DNA from: IDS-8 sp035304345
Lineage (GTDB): Bacteria > Pseudomonadota > Gammaproteobacteria > Steroidobacterales > Woeseiaceae
Reading direction: 5' to 3'
Assembly (NCBI GenBank): GCA_035304345.1
Contig: DATGQE010000102.1
Location: forward strand, 32,502 to 96,501
DNA: 64,000 nucleotides
Each line of letters starts with the position of its first letter. Position 1 is the stretch's first letter. Of the stretch, positions 38,567 to 47,349 are shown piece after piece. The translations under genes and the position numbers were made by a program. Below the pieces are notes generated by a model. It searched no databases. It was not told where the DNA came from and was given only the letters and a program-made list of their open reading frames with translations.

Positions 38567-39841
38567 TCACTCCCCGAGGCCGCTCGCCGCGAGCCACGAG
38601 AAGAACACGACCACGGCCGCGAGCACCGCACTCGTCAGGGGGCGATTCGCGTGCTGCTCGCCGATCCAGGAGCGCCGCCCGTTGAAGACCAGCAGGACCA
38701 GCGCGAGCACCGGGAAGAACCACGCGCCGATCACGGCATAGAACTTCTGCACTTCGCGGAACGTGAAGAACAGCCCGGCCATCGGGACGATCGCGAGCAG
38801 CACGAGGTAGACCCGGTAGGGCCTCCCCCGCGTATCCACGGGAGTGCGCGCGGCCGCCGGCGACCGTGCATGACGCAGCACCGACCAGGCATCGGCGAAC
38901 AGGTAGGGCACGGATTGCCACACGCCGAGCAGGCTGCTGAAGACCGCGCCGAAGCTGCCGGCCAGGAACACCCACTTGCCGACGGGGCCCAGCAGTTCTT
39001 CGAGACGCGACGAGAGCGCGACCAGCAGCCCGGCGCCGCCGCCTTCCACTTCCACGGTATTGCCGACGATCACCATGGCGGCACCGAACAGCGCCGTCAG
39101 CGCATAACCCACCGCGAGATCGACGCGGCAGGCCCGCAGGTCGGCGGGGCTCGTCATGCCCTCCTCGCGCAGCCAGTAGCCGTAGCAGAGCACGGTGAGG
39201 GTGCCGCCGATGCCCCCCATCAGCGCGATCGTCCAGGCGAGCCCCTCGCCCCCGGCTTCCGGGATGCGCGGCAGGAACAGCCCGGCGAGCACTTCCGGGG
39301 TGCCCGGCCACAGGAGCGCCGCCGTCACGACCACCGTGAAGAACATGATGCCGATGCACACGCGCATCACGATCTCGAACAGGCGGTAGCCGCCGATCCA
39401 CACCATCGCGAGGCCGGCGAGGCCGGCGGCGATGCCGAACGCGATCTTCCCGGCCCGCGCCTCCTCGAAGACCGGGAACATGGCGTGCAGCGTGACGCCG
39501 CTCGCGCTCACCTGCGCGGACCCGACGAAGAACGACCACAGGACGAGGTACGGCAGGAACAGCCACACGGCGACGGGGCCGAGACGGCGGGCGACACCTT
39601 CGAGCAGCGTCTCGCCGGTGGCGAGCTGCCAGCGCGCGAGTCCCTCGGTCACGACGAACTTGAGGAAGGAGCCGGCCACCGCCGCCCACAGCACCGCCGT
39701 GCCGAGCAAGGCCCCGGCGATGGCACCGGTCGCGAGATCGCCGCTGCCCACGCCGGTGGCAGCGAGCAGCAGGCCCGGCCCGATCATGGGCAGCACGGAA
39801 CGGCGCGCCGCACCCTCCGCCGGCGAGCGCGCTGCCGTCAC
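38567..39841 (-). CDS. divergent Nramp-like membrane transporter
   Basis: This is an integral membrane protein of about 11 helices with the overall Nramp pattern. The metal-binding TM1 motif DPGN is absent: the matching site reads TGVGSGDLATG. The MPH of TM6 is also lost (ALMGGIGGTLTV). Canonical Nramp proteins carry Mn2+ or Fe2+ through these residues, so this protein may move something else, such as another ion or an organic substrate. The start is uncertain: GTG at 39841 is used here (424 residues), with TTG at 39886 and ATG at 39787 as alternatives. Confidence 0.85.
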   Translation of the reverse strand: MTAARSPAEGAARRSVLPMIGPGLLLAATGVGSGDLATGAIAGALLGTAVLWAAVAGSFLKFVVTEGLARWQLATGETLLEGVARRLGPVAVWLFLPYLVLWSFFVGSAQVSASGVTLHAMFPVFEEARAGKIAFGIAAGLAGLAMVWIGGYRLFEIVMRVCIGIMFFTVVVTAALLWPGTPEVLAGLFLPRIPEAGGEGLAWTIALMGGIGGTLTVLCYGYWLREEGMTSPADLRACRVDLAVGYALTALFGAAMVIVGNTVEVEGGGAGLLVALSSRLEELLGPVGKWVFLAGSFGAVFSSLLGVWQSVPYLFADAWSVLRHARSPAAARTPVDTRGRPYRVYLVLLAIVPMAGLFFTFREVQKFYAVIGAWFFPVLALVLLVFNGRRSWIGEQHANRPLTSAVLAAVVVFFSWLAASGLGE

Positions 39842-40081
39842 CCGACCCCCGGCTCGTCCCGCACCCGATCGTGCCGGCGCCGGCAAAGTGCGGAGGTTCC
39901 CGATGCGGCGGTGCTCATGTTACGGCGTCGTTCGTCGGCATTGGCGTGCCGCCATCATACCGCTTGAGCACACGTCGCCAAGTCATCACCGAGCTTCACG
40001 CCAGGTTCATGCACGCCGCACCCCGGATCGCGCACAGTGCTTCGCCCGAGGAACCCACCGTGATCGCAGGAGGACTGTCCC

Positions 40082-40432
40082 ATGAACCGGTCCGACAACC
40101 ATCGCCCCCCCTGGCTCGCTGCTGCCGTTTCGACACTGGCCTTAGGCCTCGGCGCCGGCCACGCGCTCGCCGCGCCCGCCCCGTCCGTCAAAGTCGCGTG
40201 GTCGGATCTCGACCTGTCGAAGCCGGCCGGGACGGAAATACTGTACGGCCGTCTCCAGGCCGCCGCGCGCACCGTGTGCGACCGCGGGGACGTCGACGCG
40301 CGCGACATCGAGCGCTTCAACCAGTTCCGCAGCTGCTACGACCAGTCCATGCAGGCGGCATTGAAACAGGTCGATCACCGCGGCCTGTACTCGTTGCACA
40401 AGCGGAAGCTCGAAACTTCCACGGCGAGCTGA
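40082..40432 (+). CDS. UrcA family exported protein
   Basis: The protein has 116 residues. The signal peptide ends near GHALAAPAP, and the mature part carries the UrcA pattern VAWSDLDLSKPAGTEILYGR, then LQAAARTVCDRGD, a second Cys in FRSCYDQSM, and a closing LKQVDHRGLYSLHK. The two cysteines probably form a disulfide. UrcA proteins are common in environmental Proteobacteria, with no known function. AGGAGG lies eight bases before the ATG. Confidence 0.9.
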   Translation: MNRSDNHRPPWLAAAVSTLALGLGAGHALAAPAPSVKVAWSDLDLSKPAGTEILYGRLQAAARTVCDRGDVDARDIERFNQFRSCYDQSMQAALKQVDHRGLYSLHKRKLETSTAS

Positions 40433-40646
40433 GCCCGGCGCGAGGAGACGGGCTCCGCCACCCGCCCGGGCGCGGACGGGTGCCGGGCGCTGCCGATCGC
40501 ACCCCACATACCGCTTCGTCATAGCAGGCTGCCTGCGCGTCGCTTAGAATCCCGGTTGACGATTTCGACCTGCCCGCAAGTGCCTGGAGCTGGGCATCGA
40601 ATCCATCCGGGAATCCGCGCCGCATCTCGAGCAGATCGGCTATCGC

Positions 40647-41756
40647 GTGGACGACCTCGTCGTCGACGTGCAGCGGCAACGTGTGGTCCGCGGCCGGGAC
40701 ACCATCAACCTGTCTCCGCTCTCGTTCGAGCTGTTGCTCGCGCTCGTGCATGCCGCGCCCGGGATCGTGTCAGCGGACGAGCTGATGCGGCGTGTCTGGC
40801 CCGGCCTCGTCGTCAGCCCCGAGACGGTGAGCCAGCGCGTGAAGCTCGTGCGGCACGCGCTGGGCGACGAGGCGGCCGCTCCGCGTTACATCGCCGGCAT
40901 TCGCGGGCGAGGCTACCGGCTGGTTCCGCCCGTGAGCGTCATCGACGGCTCGGACCCGGACGGCCGTGACGGGACCCGCACGGACGCTCCGCCCGCGGCC
41001 GGCTCGAGCGACCCGTCCCGACCCGCGCAGGCGCGTCCCGCCCCGGCCCCCGGCATACCGGGGCGCGGGCGCCATCCCTGTTCGCTTTCCCTGGTGCTCG
41101 CCGTCCTGGTCCTGGCGGCGGCGCTGTACGAGCTCGGCGAGGGAACGCTCGGGGGCTGGCGCAGCGCGCGCGCGGCACCCGCCGCCGAGCCCCTCCGGAA
41201 ATCGCTCGCCGTGCTCCCGTTCGTCAACCTGAGCGGAGACGCCGAGACGGCTTACCTCGGCGACGCGCTCTCCGAGGAGATACTGGACCGGCTGTCACGC
41301 AACCGGGATCTGCGGGTGGCGGCCCGCACGTCGTCGTTCGCTTACGAGGGACGCCGGCTGGACGCACGGGAACTGCAGGCGCGGCTCGGCGTGCGCTACC
41401 TGCTTGCGGGCAGCGTCCGCCGGGAGCACCGGCACCTGCGCGTCAGCGCAGAGCTCATCGACGAATCGGGGTTTCGCGTCTGGAGCCGCTCTTACGACCG
41501 GAAGATCACGGGCCTGTTCGCCGTGCAGGACGAGATCGCGGCGTCCGTGGTCCGGAGCCTGGCCGCGGAGCTCGCGTCGACCGGCGAGGAAGCGACCGGC
41601 AGCGACGGCGAGAACGACCTGCGCAAGGGGTCAAGGAGCGCGCCCGTCTTCCGCCTCGCCTGCCCCCCGGCCGCGCCCGACACCGGTCGGGCAGGGGCGG
41701 TGCGGCCGGTGTACAGTGATGTCGAAGCCTGTCGAGCACGCCAGGCGCGGGGGTGA
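40647..41756 (+). CDS. CadC-like winged-helix regulator with TolB-like domain, lacking TPRs
   Basis: The protein has 369 residues. The DNA-binding wing is at 1-95 (LSPLSFELLLALVHAAPGIV, ending YIAGIRGRGYRLVPP), a Pro/Ala linker follows, then one membrane helix at about 145-165 and a TolB/FlgO-like domain (KSLAVLPFVNLSGDAETAYL, then WSRSYDRKITGLFAVQDEIA). In the related 775-residue protein of this window, TPR repeats come next. Here the protein ends in an unusual Pro/Ala/Arg tail (about 325-369), which suggests loss of the C-terminal half. The start is GTG at 40647, since a stop lies in frame at 40557. The AraC gene follows after six bases. Confidence 0.8.
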   Translation: MDDLVVDVQRQRVVRGRDTINLSPLSFELLLALVHAAPGIVSADELMRRVWPGLVVSPETVSQRVKLVRHALGDEAAAPRYIAGIRGRGYRLVPPVSVIDGSDPDGRDGTRTDAPPAAGSSDPSRPAQARPAPAPGIPGRGRHPCSLSLVLAVLVLAAALYELGEGTLGGWRSARAAPAAEPLRKSLAVLPFVNLSGDAETAYLGDALSEEILDRLSRNRDLRVAARTSSFAYEGRRLDARELQARLGVRYLLAGSVRREHRHLRVSAELIDESGFRVWSRSYDRKITGLFAVQDEIAASVVRSLAAELASTGEEATGSDGENDLRKGSRSAPVFRLACPPAAPDTGRAGAVRPVYSDVEACRARQARG

Positions 41757-41762
41757 GGTACC

Positions 41763-42647
41763 GTGGATCGCCGCGATTGTCGACCCGTCGAACGCCGCTC
41801 TACCGTTGCTTCCGGCGGTTTCGGCCGGGCGGAAATCCTGTCCGTCACCGGCCTCACCCGGAGCAGGACGCCGGTGGTGCACTCGCCGCGGTTCCAGGTG
41901 CTCTTCCCGCTCGCCGGCGTGTTCCGCTGGCACGTCGGGTCCCGCGCTCCGCTCGTGGATCCGAACCAGGTGCTCTTCATTGCCGCGGGTGACGAATCCC
42001 GCGACAGTCACCCGTCCGTCGGCGATGCCGAGGCGCTGCTCCTCACCCCCGAGCCTGACCTGCTCGAATCGGCGTGGCGCTCTGAGCCCGCCGCGCTCCG
42101 CACGGTGCGTGCGTTCTCGGAGCGCGTGCTCCCTTCGGCACCCGCCATACAGCGGCTCGCGGCGGCGATCGCCTGGTGCGGCCGCTCCGCGCCGGCACAC
42201 GCGCGCGACGAGCTCGAGGAAGCGATCGTCGAGCTTTTGTGCGCGACCGCGCGCCACAGCGGCACGCCGCGCCGTGAGTATCGCCGGAACGGCGGCAGGC
42301 TGGTCGGCCTGATCAAGGAAGCGGTCGGCGCCGCCGAGGGTCGCGTCACCCTGCACGAGCTGTCGCGCCAGCTCGGCCGCTCGGCGGCGTGGCTGACGGA
42401 GGTGTTCCGGCGCAGCGAAGGAATGCCGATCGCGCGCTACCAGCGCCGCCTGCGGCTCGTCCGCGCCCTGTCCGAGCTGCCGCACACCGACGACATCACG
42501 GCGCTCGCGCTGCGCTTCGGCTTCTCGAGCCATGCGCACTTCTCGTCGGCATTCCGGGCCGAGTTCGGCTGCACGCCTTCCGAGTACCGTGCCCGTGCGC
42601 GCCGGCGCGACCTGCCGGCCCTGCTCGCGCAACGGCGCACCACCTGA
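41763..42647 (+). CDS. AraC family transcriptional regulator
   Basis: The protein has 294 residues. A sensor-like N-terminal half includes VVHSPRFQVLFPLAGVFRWH and a cupin-type ligand pocket. The C-terminal AraC DNA-binding domain holds two helix-turn-helix motifs: VTLHELSRQLGRSAAWLTEV (about 192-211) and DITALALRFGFSSHAHFSSA, ending EFGCTPSEYRARAR. The GTG start at 41763 lies six bases after the CadC-like gene. Targets are unknown; the exported beta-propeller protein and the Ehu-like importer downstream are the nearest candidates. Confidence 0.92.
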   Translation: MDRRDCRPVERRSTVASGGFGRAEILSVTGLTRSRTPVVHSPRFQVLFPLAGVFRWHVGSRAPLVDPNQVLFIAAGDESRDSHPSVGDAEALLLTPEPDLLESAWRSEPAALRTVRAFSERVLPSAPAIQRLAAAIAWCGRSAPAHARDELEEAIVELLCATARHSGTPRREYRRNGGRLVGLIKEAVGAAEGRVTLHELSRQLGRSAAWLTEVFRRSEGMPIARYQRRLRLVRALSELPHTDDITALALRFGFSSHAHFSSAFRAEFGCTPSEYRARARRRDLPALLAQRRTT

Positions 42648-42718
42648 AGAATCTGAAAGCGCGTGCGCGCGCTGCACGGCATGCTCCCGGCCGTATCGGC
42701 CTGGAGGAGAATGACCGC

Positions 42719-43696
42719 ATGAAAGCAGCCTGCTGCCTGATCGCCTGCCTCGCCGTGTCGGCCACGACCGTCGCGACGGCCGCGGAGCGCGACGCCTGGA
42801 CGCGCGTGTTCACGCAGGCCGGCGCGGAGCCCGCGCTCGTCTTCCCGGGCGTGATCTCGACCGGGGACGACGAATCGCATCCGACGCTGGCAGCGGACGG
42901 GCGCACGTTCTACTACCTGAAGAACACGCCGTCCTTCGACTTCTACACCATCATCTCCCGCGAATGGACCGGGAACGGCTGGACCGCTCCCGAGACGGTG
43001 CCGTTCTCCGGCCAGTACCCCGACGGCGACCTCGTGTTCACGCCGGACGGCACGCGCGCGTATTTCGTCTCCCTGCGGCCGGTGAACGGGGAGGCGCGCA
43101 CGGACAGCGAGATCTGGACCGTGGAGCGAACGCCGGACGGCTGGGGAGAGCCCGAGCACGTCGCCGAGCTGTCGAGCCCGACCGACGAGTGGTACCCGAC
43201 CCTGACCGCGGACGGCCGCACGATGTACTTCAGCTCCGGCCGGCCCGGCGGCCTCGGCGGCAACGACATCTGGCGGTCGCGGCTGGTCGACGGCGTGTGG
43301 CAGCCGCCCGAGAACCTGGGCGCGCCGGTCAACTCGCCCGGCGAGGAGATCGAGGCGCTGATCACGCCGGAGGAAGACCTGCTCGTGATCGCCGCGAAGG
43401 AGCGCGGCGACGCCGTCGGTGCCTACGACCTTTACCTCTCCCGGCGCACGGCCGGCGGCTGGTCCGAGCCCCGCAACCCCGGCCCGCCGCTGAACTCGCC
43501 CGGGTGGGAGTTCTCGCCCCGGCTGTCGCCGGACGGTGCGCTGTTCTTCTTCACTAGCAGCCGAGGTTTCGGTCACAAGCCATTGACGAAAAAGCTGGAA
43601 TACCAGGAGCTCATCGAGCGCATCCGGGCCCCCGGCAACGGCCTGCGCGACATCTACGTGCTGGACGCCCAGGCGCTGCGCGCGCTCGCGGACTGA
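42719..43696 (+). CDS. exported WD40/PD40-like beta-propeller protein
   Basis: The protein has 325 residues. A signal peptide of about 22 residues (ends VATAAERD) is followed by repeated blades of the PD40 type, for example HPTLAADGRTFYYLKN, then DGDLVFTPDGTRAYFVS, YPTLTADGRTMYFSSGRPGG and FSPRLSPDGALFFFTSSRGF. The last has the OmpA/TolB-associated pattern seen in outer-membrane-linked propeller proteins. GGAGGAGA lies a few bases before the ATG at 42719. Function is unknown; a periplasmic binding or scaffold role is likely. Confidence 0.88.
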   Translation: MKAACCLIACLAVSATTVATAAERDAWTRVFTQAGAEPALVFPGVISTGDDESHPTLAADGRTFYYLKNTPSFDFYTIISREWTGNGWTAPETVPFSGQYPDGDLVFTPDGTRAYFVSLRPVNGEARTDSEIWTVERTPDGWGEPEHVAELSSPTDEWYPTLTADGRTMYFSSGRPGGLGGNDIWRSRLVDGVWQPPENLGAPVNSPGEEIEALITPEEDLLVIAAKERGDAVGAYDLYLSRRTAGGWSEPRNPGPPLNSPGWEFSPRLSPDGALFFFTSSRGFGHKPLTKKLEYQELIERIRAPGNGLRDIYVLDAQALRALAD

Positions 43697-43775
43697 GCCG
43701 TCGCGCCGCCGGGTCGTGCCGTCGCCAGGTGGCGCGGTTCGACCTCGCCGCACCCGATCGGCATACTTGCGCGGC

Positions 43776-44714
43776 GTGACCGATGGATCGGACAGCCGCA
43801 CACGCGGACCGACTTCGCGCACGGTGGCCCGGCTCCGGCGGCTCGCGCTGCTCGTCGTGCTGGCGCTTTTCGTCGCCTGGCTGTGGCCGCGGCCCGGAGA
43901 GCTGGCAGGCGGAGCGAAAACGGGCGGCGACACGCTGGCCCGCATCCGCGAGGCCGGCACGGTGCGCGTCGGGTTCGCCAACGAAGCACCCTTCGCCTAC
44001 GTCGACGCGGAGACCGGCCGCCTCACCGGCGAGGCGCCGGAGCTCGCGCGGCTCGTGTTCCGCCAGCTCGGCGTGGCGGAGATTCGCGGCGTCCTGACGG
44101 AGTTCGGCTCGCTCATTCCGGCCCTCAAGGCCGGACGCTTCGACGTCATCGCCGCCGGCATGTACATCACGCCGGAGCGCTGCAGGGAGATCCTGTTCTC
44201 CGACCCGACCTACGCGATCGGCGAAGCGTTCGTCGTTCCCGCGGGCAACCCGCTCGGCCTGCACGGCTACCGCGACCTGCGCGACACGGAGGGTGCGACG
44301 CTCGGCGTGGTCACCGGCGCCATCCAGCTCGAGTACGCCCGCGCCGTCGGCATCGCGGACGATCGCATCCGCATCTTCCCCGACGCGCCGTCCGCGGTCG
44401 ACGGCGTCGCCGCCGGCCGCGTCTCCGCGTACGGCGCGACCGTGCTCACCGTCAACGATCTCCTGTCTAAAACCTCCGCTCCCCTCGAACGGGCCGAACC
44501 GTTCACCGAGCTGGTGCTCGACGGCGAAACGGTCAAGGGCTACGGGGCATTCGGCTTCCGCCGGGGCGACGCCGCGCTGCGGGACGCGTTCAACCAGGTG
44601 TTGCGCGGCACCATCGGCACGGAAGCGCACCTCGAGCTGGTTGCCCCTTTCGGTTTCACGCGCGACATGCTGCCGGGCGACGCCACGGCGGCCGCCCTGT
44701 GCGAGGGCGCCTGA
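43776..44714 (+). CDS. ehuB: ABC transporter substrate-binding protein, ectoine EhuB-like
   Basis: The protein has 312 residues. An N-terminal signal or anchor (about 22-38) precedes a type-II periplasmic binding protein fold: RIREAGTVRVGFANEAPFAY, then FGSLIPALKAGRFDVIAAGM and YITPERCREILFSDPTYAIG. These lines resemble EhuB of the ectoine/hydroxyectoine importer rather than a general amino-acid protein. The four-gene set binding protein-permease-permease-ATPase is complete. I place moderate trust in ectoine as substrate. The GTG at 43776 was chosen at the start of the hydrophobic leader. Confidence 0.82.
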   Translation: MTDGSDSRTRGPTSRTVARLRRLALLVVLALFVAWLWPRPGELAGGAKTGGDTLARIREAGTVRVGFANEAPFAYVDAETGRLTGEAPELARLVFRQLGVAEIRGVLTEFGSLIPALKAGRFDVIAAGMYITPERCREILFSDPTYAIGEAFVVPAGNPLGLHGYRDLRDTEGATLGVVTGAIQLEYARAVGIADDRIRIFPDAPSAVDGVAAGRVSAYGATVLTVNDLLSKTSAPLERAEPFTELVLDGETVKGYGAFGFRRGDAALRDAFNQVLRGTIGTEAHLELVAPFGFTRDMLPGDATAAALCEGA

Positions 44715-44727
44715 GGCGGGGCGCGCA

Positions 44728-45384
44728 TTGGCCTTCCTGCAGACCCACCTGCCCGCCCTCCTCGACGGGCTGCGAACCACGCTGCAGCTCACGGTCGGCG
44801 GTGCGCTGCTCGCCGCGGCGCTCGCGGCCGTCGCCGGGCTCGGCCGCCGCTCCCCGCGCCGCCTCTGCCGCTGGCCGGCGAACGTCTACGTCGAGGTCTT
44901 CCGCGGCACGTCCGCGCTGGTGCAGCTTTTCTGGTTCTACTTCGCCCTGCCCCTGTTCGGGGTCAGCCTGCCCGCGCTCGCCACCGGCGTGCTCGTGCTC
45001 GGCCTGAACAGCGGCGCGTACGGTGCGGAAGTCGTGCGCAGCGCCATCGCCGCGGTCCCGGCCGGCCAGTGGGAGGCCGCGCGCGCCCTGCAGCTCGACG
45101 AGCGGCAGGCCCTGTTCCGGGTGATCCTGCCACAGGCGTTGCCGATGATGCTGCCGCCCGCGGGCAATCTGCTCGTGGAGCTGCTCAAGAACACCGCGCT
45201 CGTGTCGCTGATCACCCTTTCCGAGCTCACGTTCACGGCCCAGGTGCAGCGCGCGGCGACACTCGAGACCGTGCCGCTGTTCGCGCTCACGCTCGCGATC
45301 TACTTCGCCGCCGCGCAGGTGCTGCTCGCGGGCGTGCGCCGCCTCGAACGGCACGTCACCCGCCATCGCCGGGGGCGCGCATGA
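44728..45384 (+). CDS. ehuC: ABC transporter permease, EhuC-like
   Basis: The protein has 218 residues and five helices, with the EAA loop AAVPAGQWEAARALQLDERQ and ILPQALPMMLPPAGNLLVEL. FRGTSALVQLFWFYFALPLF is typical of polar-amino-acid and ectoine permeases. The start is TTG at 44728 (LAFLQTHLPALLDGL), with GAGGCGGGG a little upstream. It ends overlapping the second permease as ATGA, so production is coupled. Confidence 0.85.
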   Translation: MAFLQTHLPALLDGLRTTLQLTVGGALLAAALAAVAGLGRRSPRRLCRWPANVYVEVFRGTSALVQLFWFYFALPLFGVSLPALATGVLVLGLNSGAYGAEVVRSAIAAVPAGQWEAARALQLDERQALFRVILPQALPMMLPPAGNLLVELLKNTALVSLITLSELTFTAQVQRAATLETVPLFALTLAIYFAAAQVLLAGVRRLERHVTRHRRGRA

Positions 45385-46037
45385 TCTGGAGCTGGGAGTA
45401 CGCATTCGAGGTGTTGCCGGAGCTCCTCGCGGCGTTTGCCGTGACGCTCGAGGCGACCCTCGCGGGTTTCGCGCTCGCGCTCGTGCTCGGCCTCGTGTGG
45501 GCGATCGCGCGCATGGCGCCGCTACGGTGGGTGTCCCGGACGGCTTCCGCCTGGATCGAGCTAGTGCGTTCCACGCCGCTCCTGATCCAGCTCTATTTCC
45601 TCTACTACGTGCTGCCCGAGTACGGCCTGACGCTGTCCCCGCTCGTGATCGGCGTGTTCGCGCTCGGCATGCACTACGGCTGCTACACCGCCGAGGTGTA
45701 CCGCGCGGGGATCGAAGCCGTGCCGCGCGGGCAGTGGGAAGCCGCGCGCGCGCTCAATCTGCCGCGGCGCGCCGTGTGGCTGCGCGTCGTGCTGCCGCAG
45801 GCGATCCCGCCGACGTTGCCGGTGCTCGGCAACTACCTGATCGCGATGTTCAAGGACACGCCGCTCCTCGCCGCGATCACGGTGATGGAGATGCTGCAGA
45901 CCGCCAAGCTGATCGGCGCCGGCTCGTTCCGCTATCTCGAGCCGCTGACGATCACCGGGGTCGTGTTCCTCGTCGTGAGTCTCGCCGCCTCGTCCGCCAT
46001 CCGTTTGCTGGAGAACCGCCATGCCGTCCGCCGCTGA
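45381..46037 (+). CDS. ehuD: ABC transporter permease, EhuD-like
   Basis: The protein has 218 residues and the same architecture as the preceding permease. It carries WIELVRSTPLLIQLYFLYYV and the EAA loop AVPRGQWEAARALNLPRRAV followed by VVLPQAIPPTLPVLGNYLIA. The two permeases presumably form a heterodimer. The ATG overlaps the first permease stop (ATGA), and the ATPase gene starts 17 bases before this gene ends. Confidence 0.86.
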   Translation: MIWSWEYAFEVLPELLAAFAVTLEATLAGFALALVLGLVWAIARMAPLRWVSRTASAWIELVRSTPLLIQLYFLYYVLPEYGLTLSPLVIGVFALGMHYGCYTAEVYRAGIEAVPRGQWEAARALNLPRRAVWLRVVLPQAIPPTLPVLGNYLIAMFKDTPLLAAITVMEMLQTAKLIGAGSFRYLEPLTITGVVFLVVSLAASSAIRLLENRHAVRR

Positions 46038-46788
46038 ACCCGTGCTCGAGTTTTCGGGCGTCGTCAAGCGTTTCGGTGAGCACACGGTGCTCGACGGCTT
46101 CGACTTCGCCCTCGGCGGCGGCGAGAAAGTGGCGCTGATCGGCCCCTCCGGCTCCGGCAAGTCGACCGTGTTGCGCATCGCGATGACGCTCGAGGACGTG
46201 CAAGCCGGCAGCGTGCGCGTGCACGGCGGCGACCTGTGGCGCGACGGCGTTCCCGCCGGTCCCGCGCGGACGCGCGAGCTGCGCGCGCATCTCGGCATGG
46301 TGTTCCAGCACTTTCACCTGTTCCCGCACCTTTCGGTGCTCGACAACCTCACGCTCGCACCGCGGCTTGCGAAACGAGCCGATGCTGCCGCGGCGCGCAA
46401 CACCGCGCTCGAGCTGCTGGCGCGGGTCGGGCTGGAAGACAAGGCGGATGCCTGGCCGGACCAGCTCTCCGGGGGCCAGAAGCAACGCGTCGCGATCGCC
46501 CGTGCGCTCGCCATGCACCCGGACATCATGCTGTTCGACGAGGTCACCTCGGCGCTGGACCCGGAGATGGTCGGCGAAGTGCTGGACGTGCTGCGTGAGC
46601 TCGGCCGCACGACGGACATGAGCATGCTGCTCGTCACGCACGAGATGGATTTCGCGCGCCGCTTCGCCGACCGCGTCGCGTTCATGGACGGCGGGCGGAT
46701 CGTCGAGGAAGGCCCTCCGGCGGCGCTGTTCGATGCGCCGAAAGAAGAGCGTACGCAGCAGTTCCTGAGCCGCGTGCGCGCGCGATAA
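46021..46788 (+). CDS. ehuA: ABC transporter ATP-binding protein, EhuA-like
   Basis: The protein has 255 residues. Walker A GPSGSGKST is at 41-49, the Q-loop is MVFQHFHLFPHLSVLDN, the signature is LSGGQKQRVAIARALA, and Walker B is IMLFDEVTSALDPEMVGEV. The switch His is in LLVTHEMDFARRFADRV. This HisP/GlnQ-type sequence powers the importer. No ectoine-catabolic gene (eutABCDE) follows, so imported solute may be kept as an osmoprotectant rather than consumed. Confidence 0.9.
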   Translation: MPSAAEPVLEFSGVVKRFGEHTVLDGFDFALGGGEKVALIGPSGSGKSTVLRIAMTLEDVQAGSVRVHGGDLWRDGVPAGPARTRELRAHLGMVFQHFHLFPHLSVLDNLTLAPRLAKRADAAAARNTALELLARVGLEDKADAWPDQLSGGQKQRVAIARALAMHPDIMLFDEVTSALDPEMVGEVLDVLRELGRTTDMSMLLVTHEMDFARRFADRVAFMDGGRIVEEGPPAALFDAPKEERTQQFLSRVRAR

Positions 46789-46874
46789 CTGGTAGACTCC
46801 CGGGCGCTCCCAGGCTCTGCTAATACTCGCTGTAGGACCGGGGACGGAACGAAGGGCAACTGGCAAGGCACGCT

Positions 46875-47264
46875 GTGTATCGCAACCGGACGACACCGTT
46901 GTGGCTGGTGCTCCCACTCTTGGCGCTGCGGGCGTTCGTGCCCGACGGCTACATGCCGGCGCCGCTCGCGGAGGGAGTCTTCGTGCCCTGCCCGGGCGCC
47001 GGGCCCGGCAGCGCCCTCTTCGCCGACCATGCCGCCCACCACGGCGCGGCGGGGCACGGGGAGGACGGATCGGCCTTCGCCCGCGATTTCTGCTTTTTCG
47101 GCGCAGGCGGCGCGGCACTCGTCTCCGCCGCGACCGCCTCGCCCGCCATCCTGCCGGCACCGGATGCCCCGGTCGCCCCGGCGGCCATCGACCTCCAACC
47201 GACGCCGGTTACGGCCGGCGGCCATCCTCGCGCGCCTCCGCGGCTCCCCGCCCGCATGAGCTGA
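46875..47264 (+). CDS. DUF2946-like small protein upstream of a TonB receptor
   Basis: The protein has 129 residues. A hydrophobic start, PLWLVLPLLALRAFVPDGYM, with the pattern LRA-PxGYMP and a following CPG is like DUF2946. A His-rich middle (ADHAAHHGAAGHGED) and one more Cys in FARDFCFFG give possible metal-binding groups, and the tail is Pro-rich. Such genes often accompany TonB receptors or copper proteins. The start is GTG at 46875. I can say no more about its role. Confidence 0.65.
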   Translation: MYRNRTTPLWLVLPLLALRAFVPDGYMPAPLAEGVFVPCPGAGPGSALFADHAAHHGAAGHGEDGSAFARDFCFFGAGGAALVSAATASPAILPAPDAPVAPAAIDLQPTPVTAGGHPRAPPRLPARMS

Positions 47265-47349
47265 CGCAGCGATCCGCTGCGATCTTCCGTTCTTCGCCCC
47301 GGCGCGCCTCGGCGCGTGCCGCCGGGCACAGGCGACGAGGACAAGACCC

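Noticed and set aside
46789..46874. A cobalamin-type riboswitch before the DUF2946-like gene and TonB receptor
   Set aside because: The gap is under 90 bases and shows no B12-box-like sequence or the expected paired arms.
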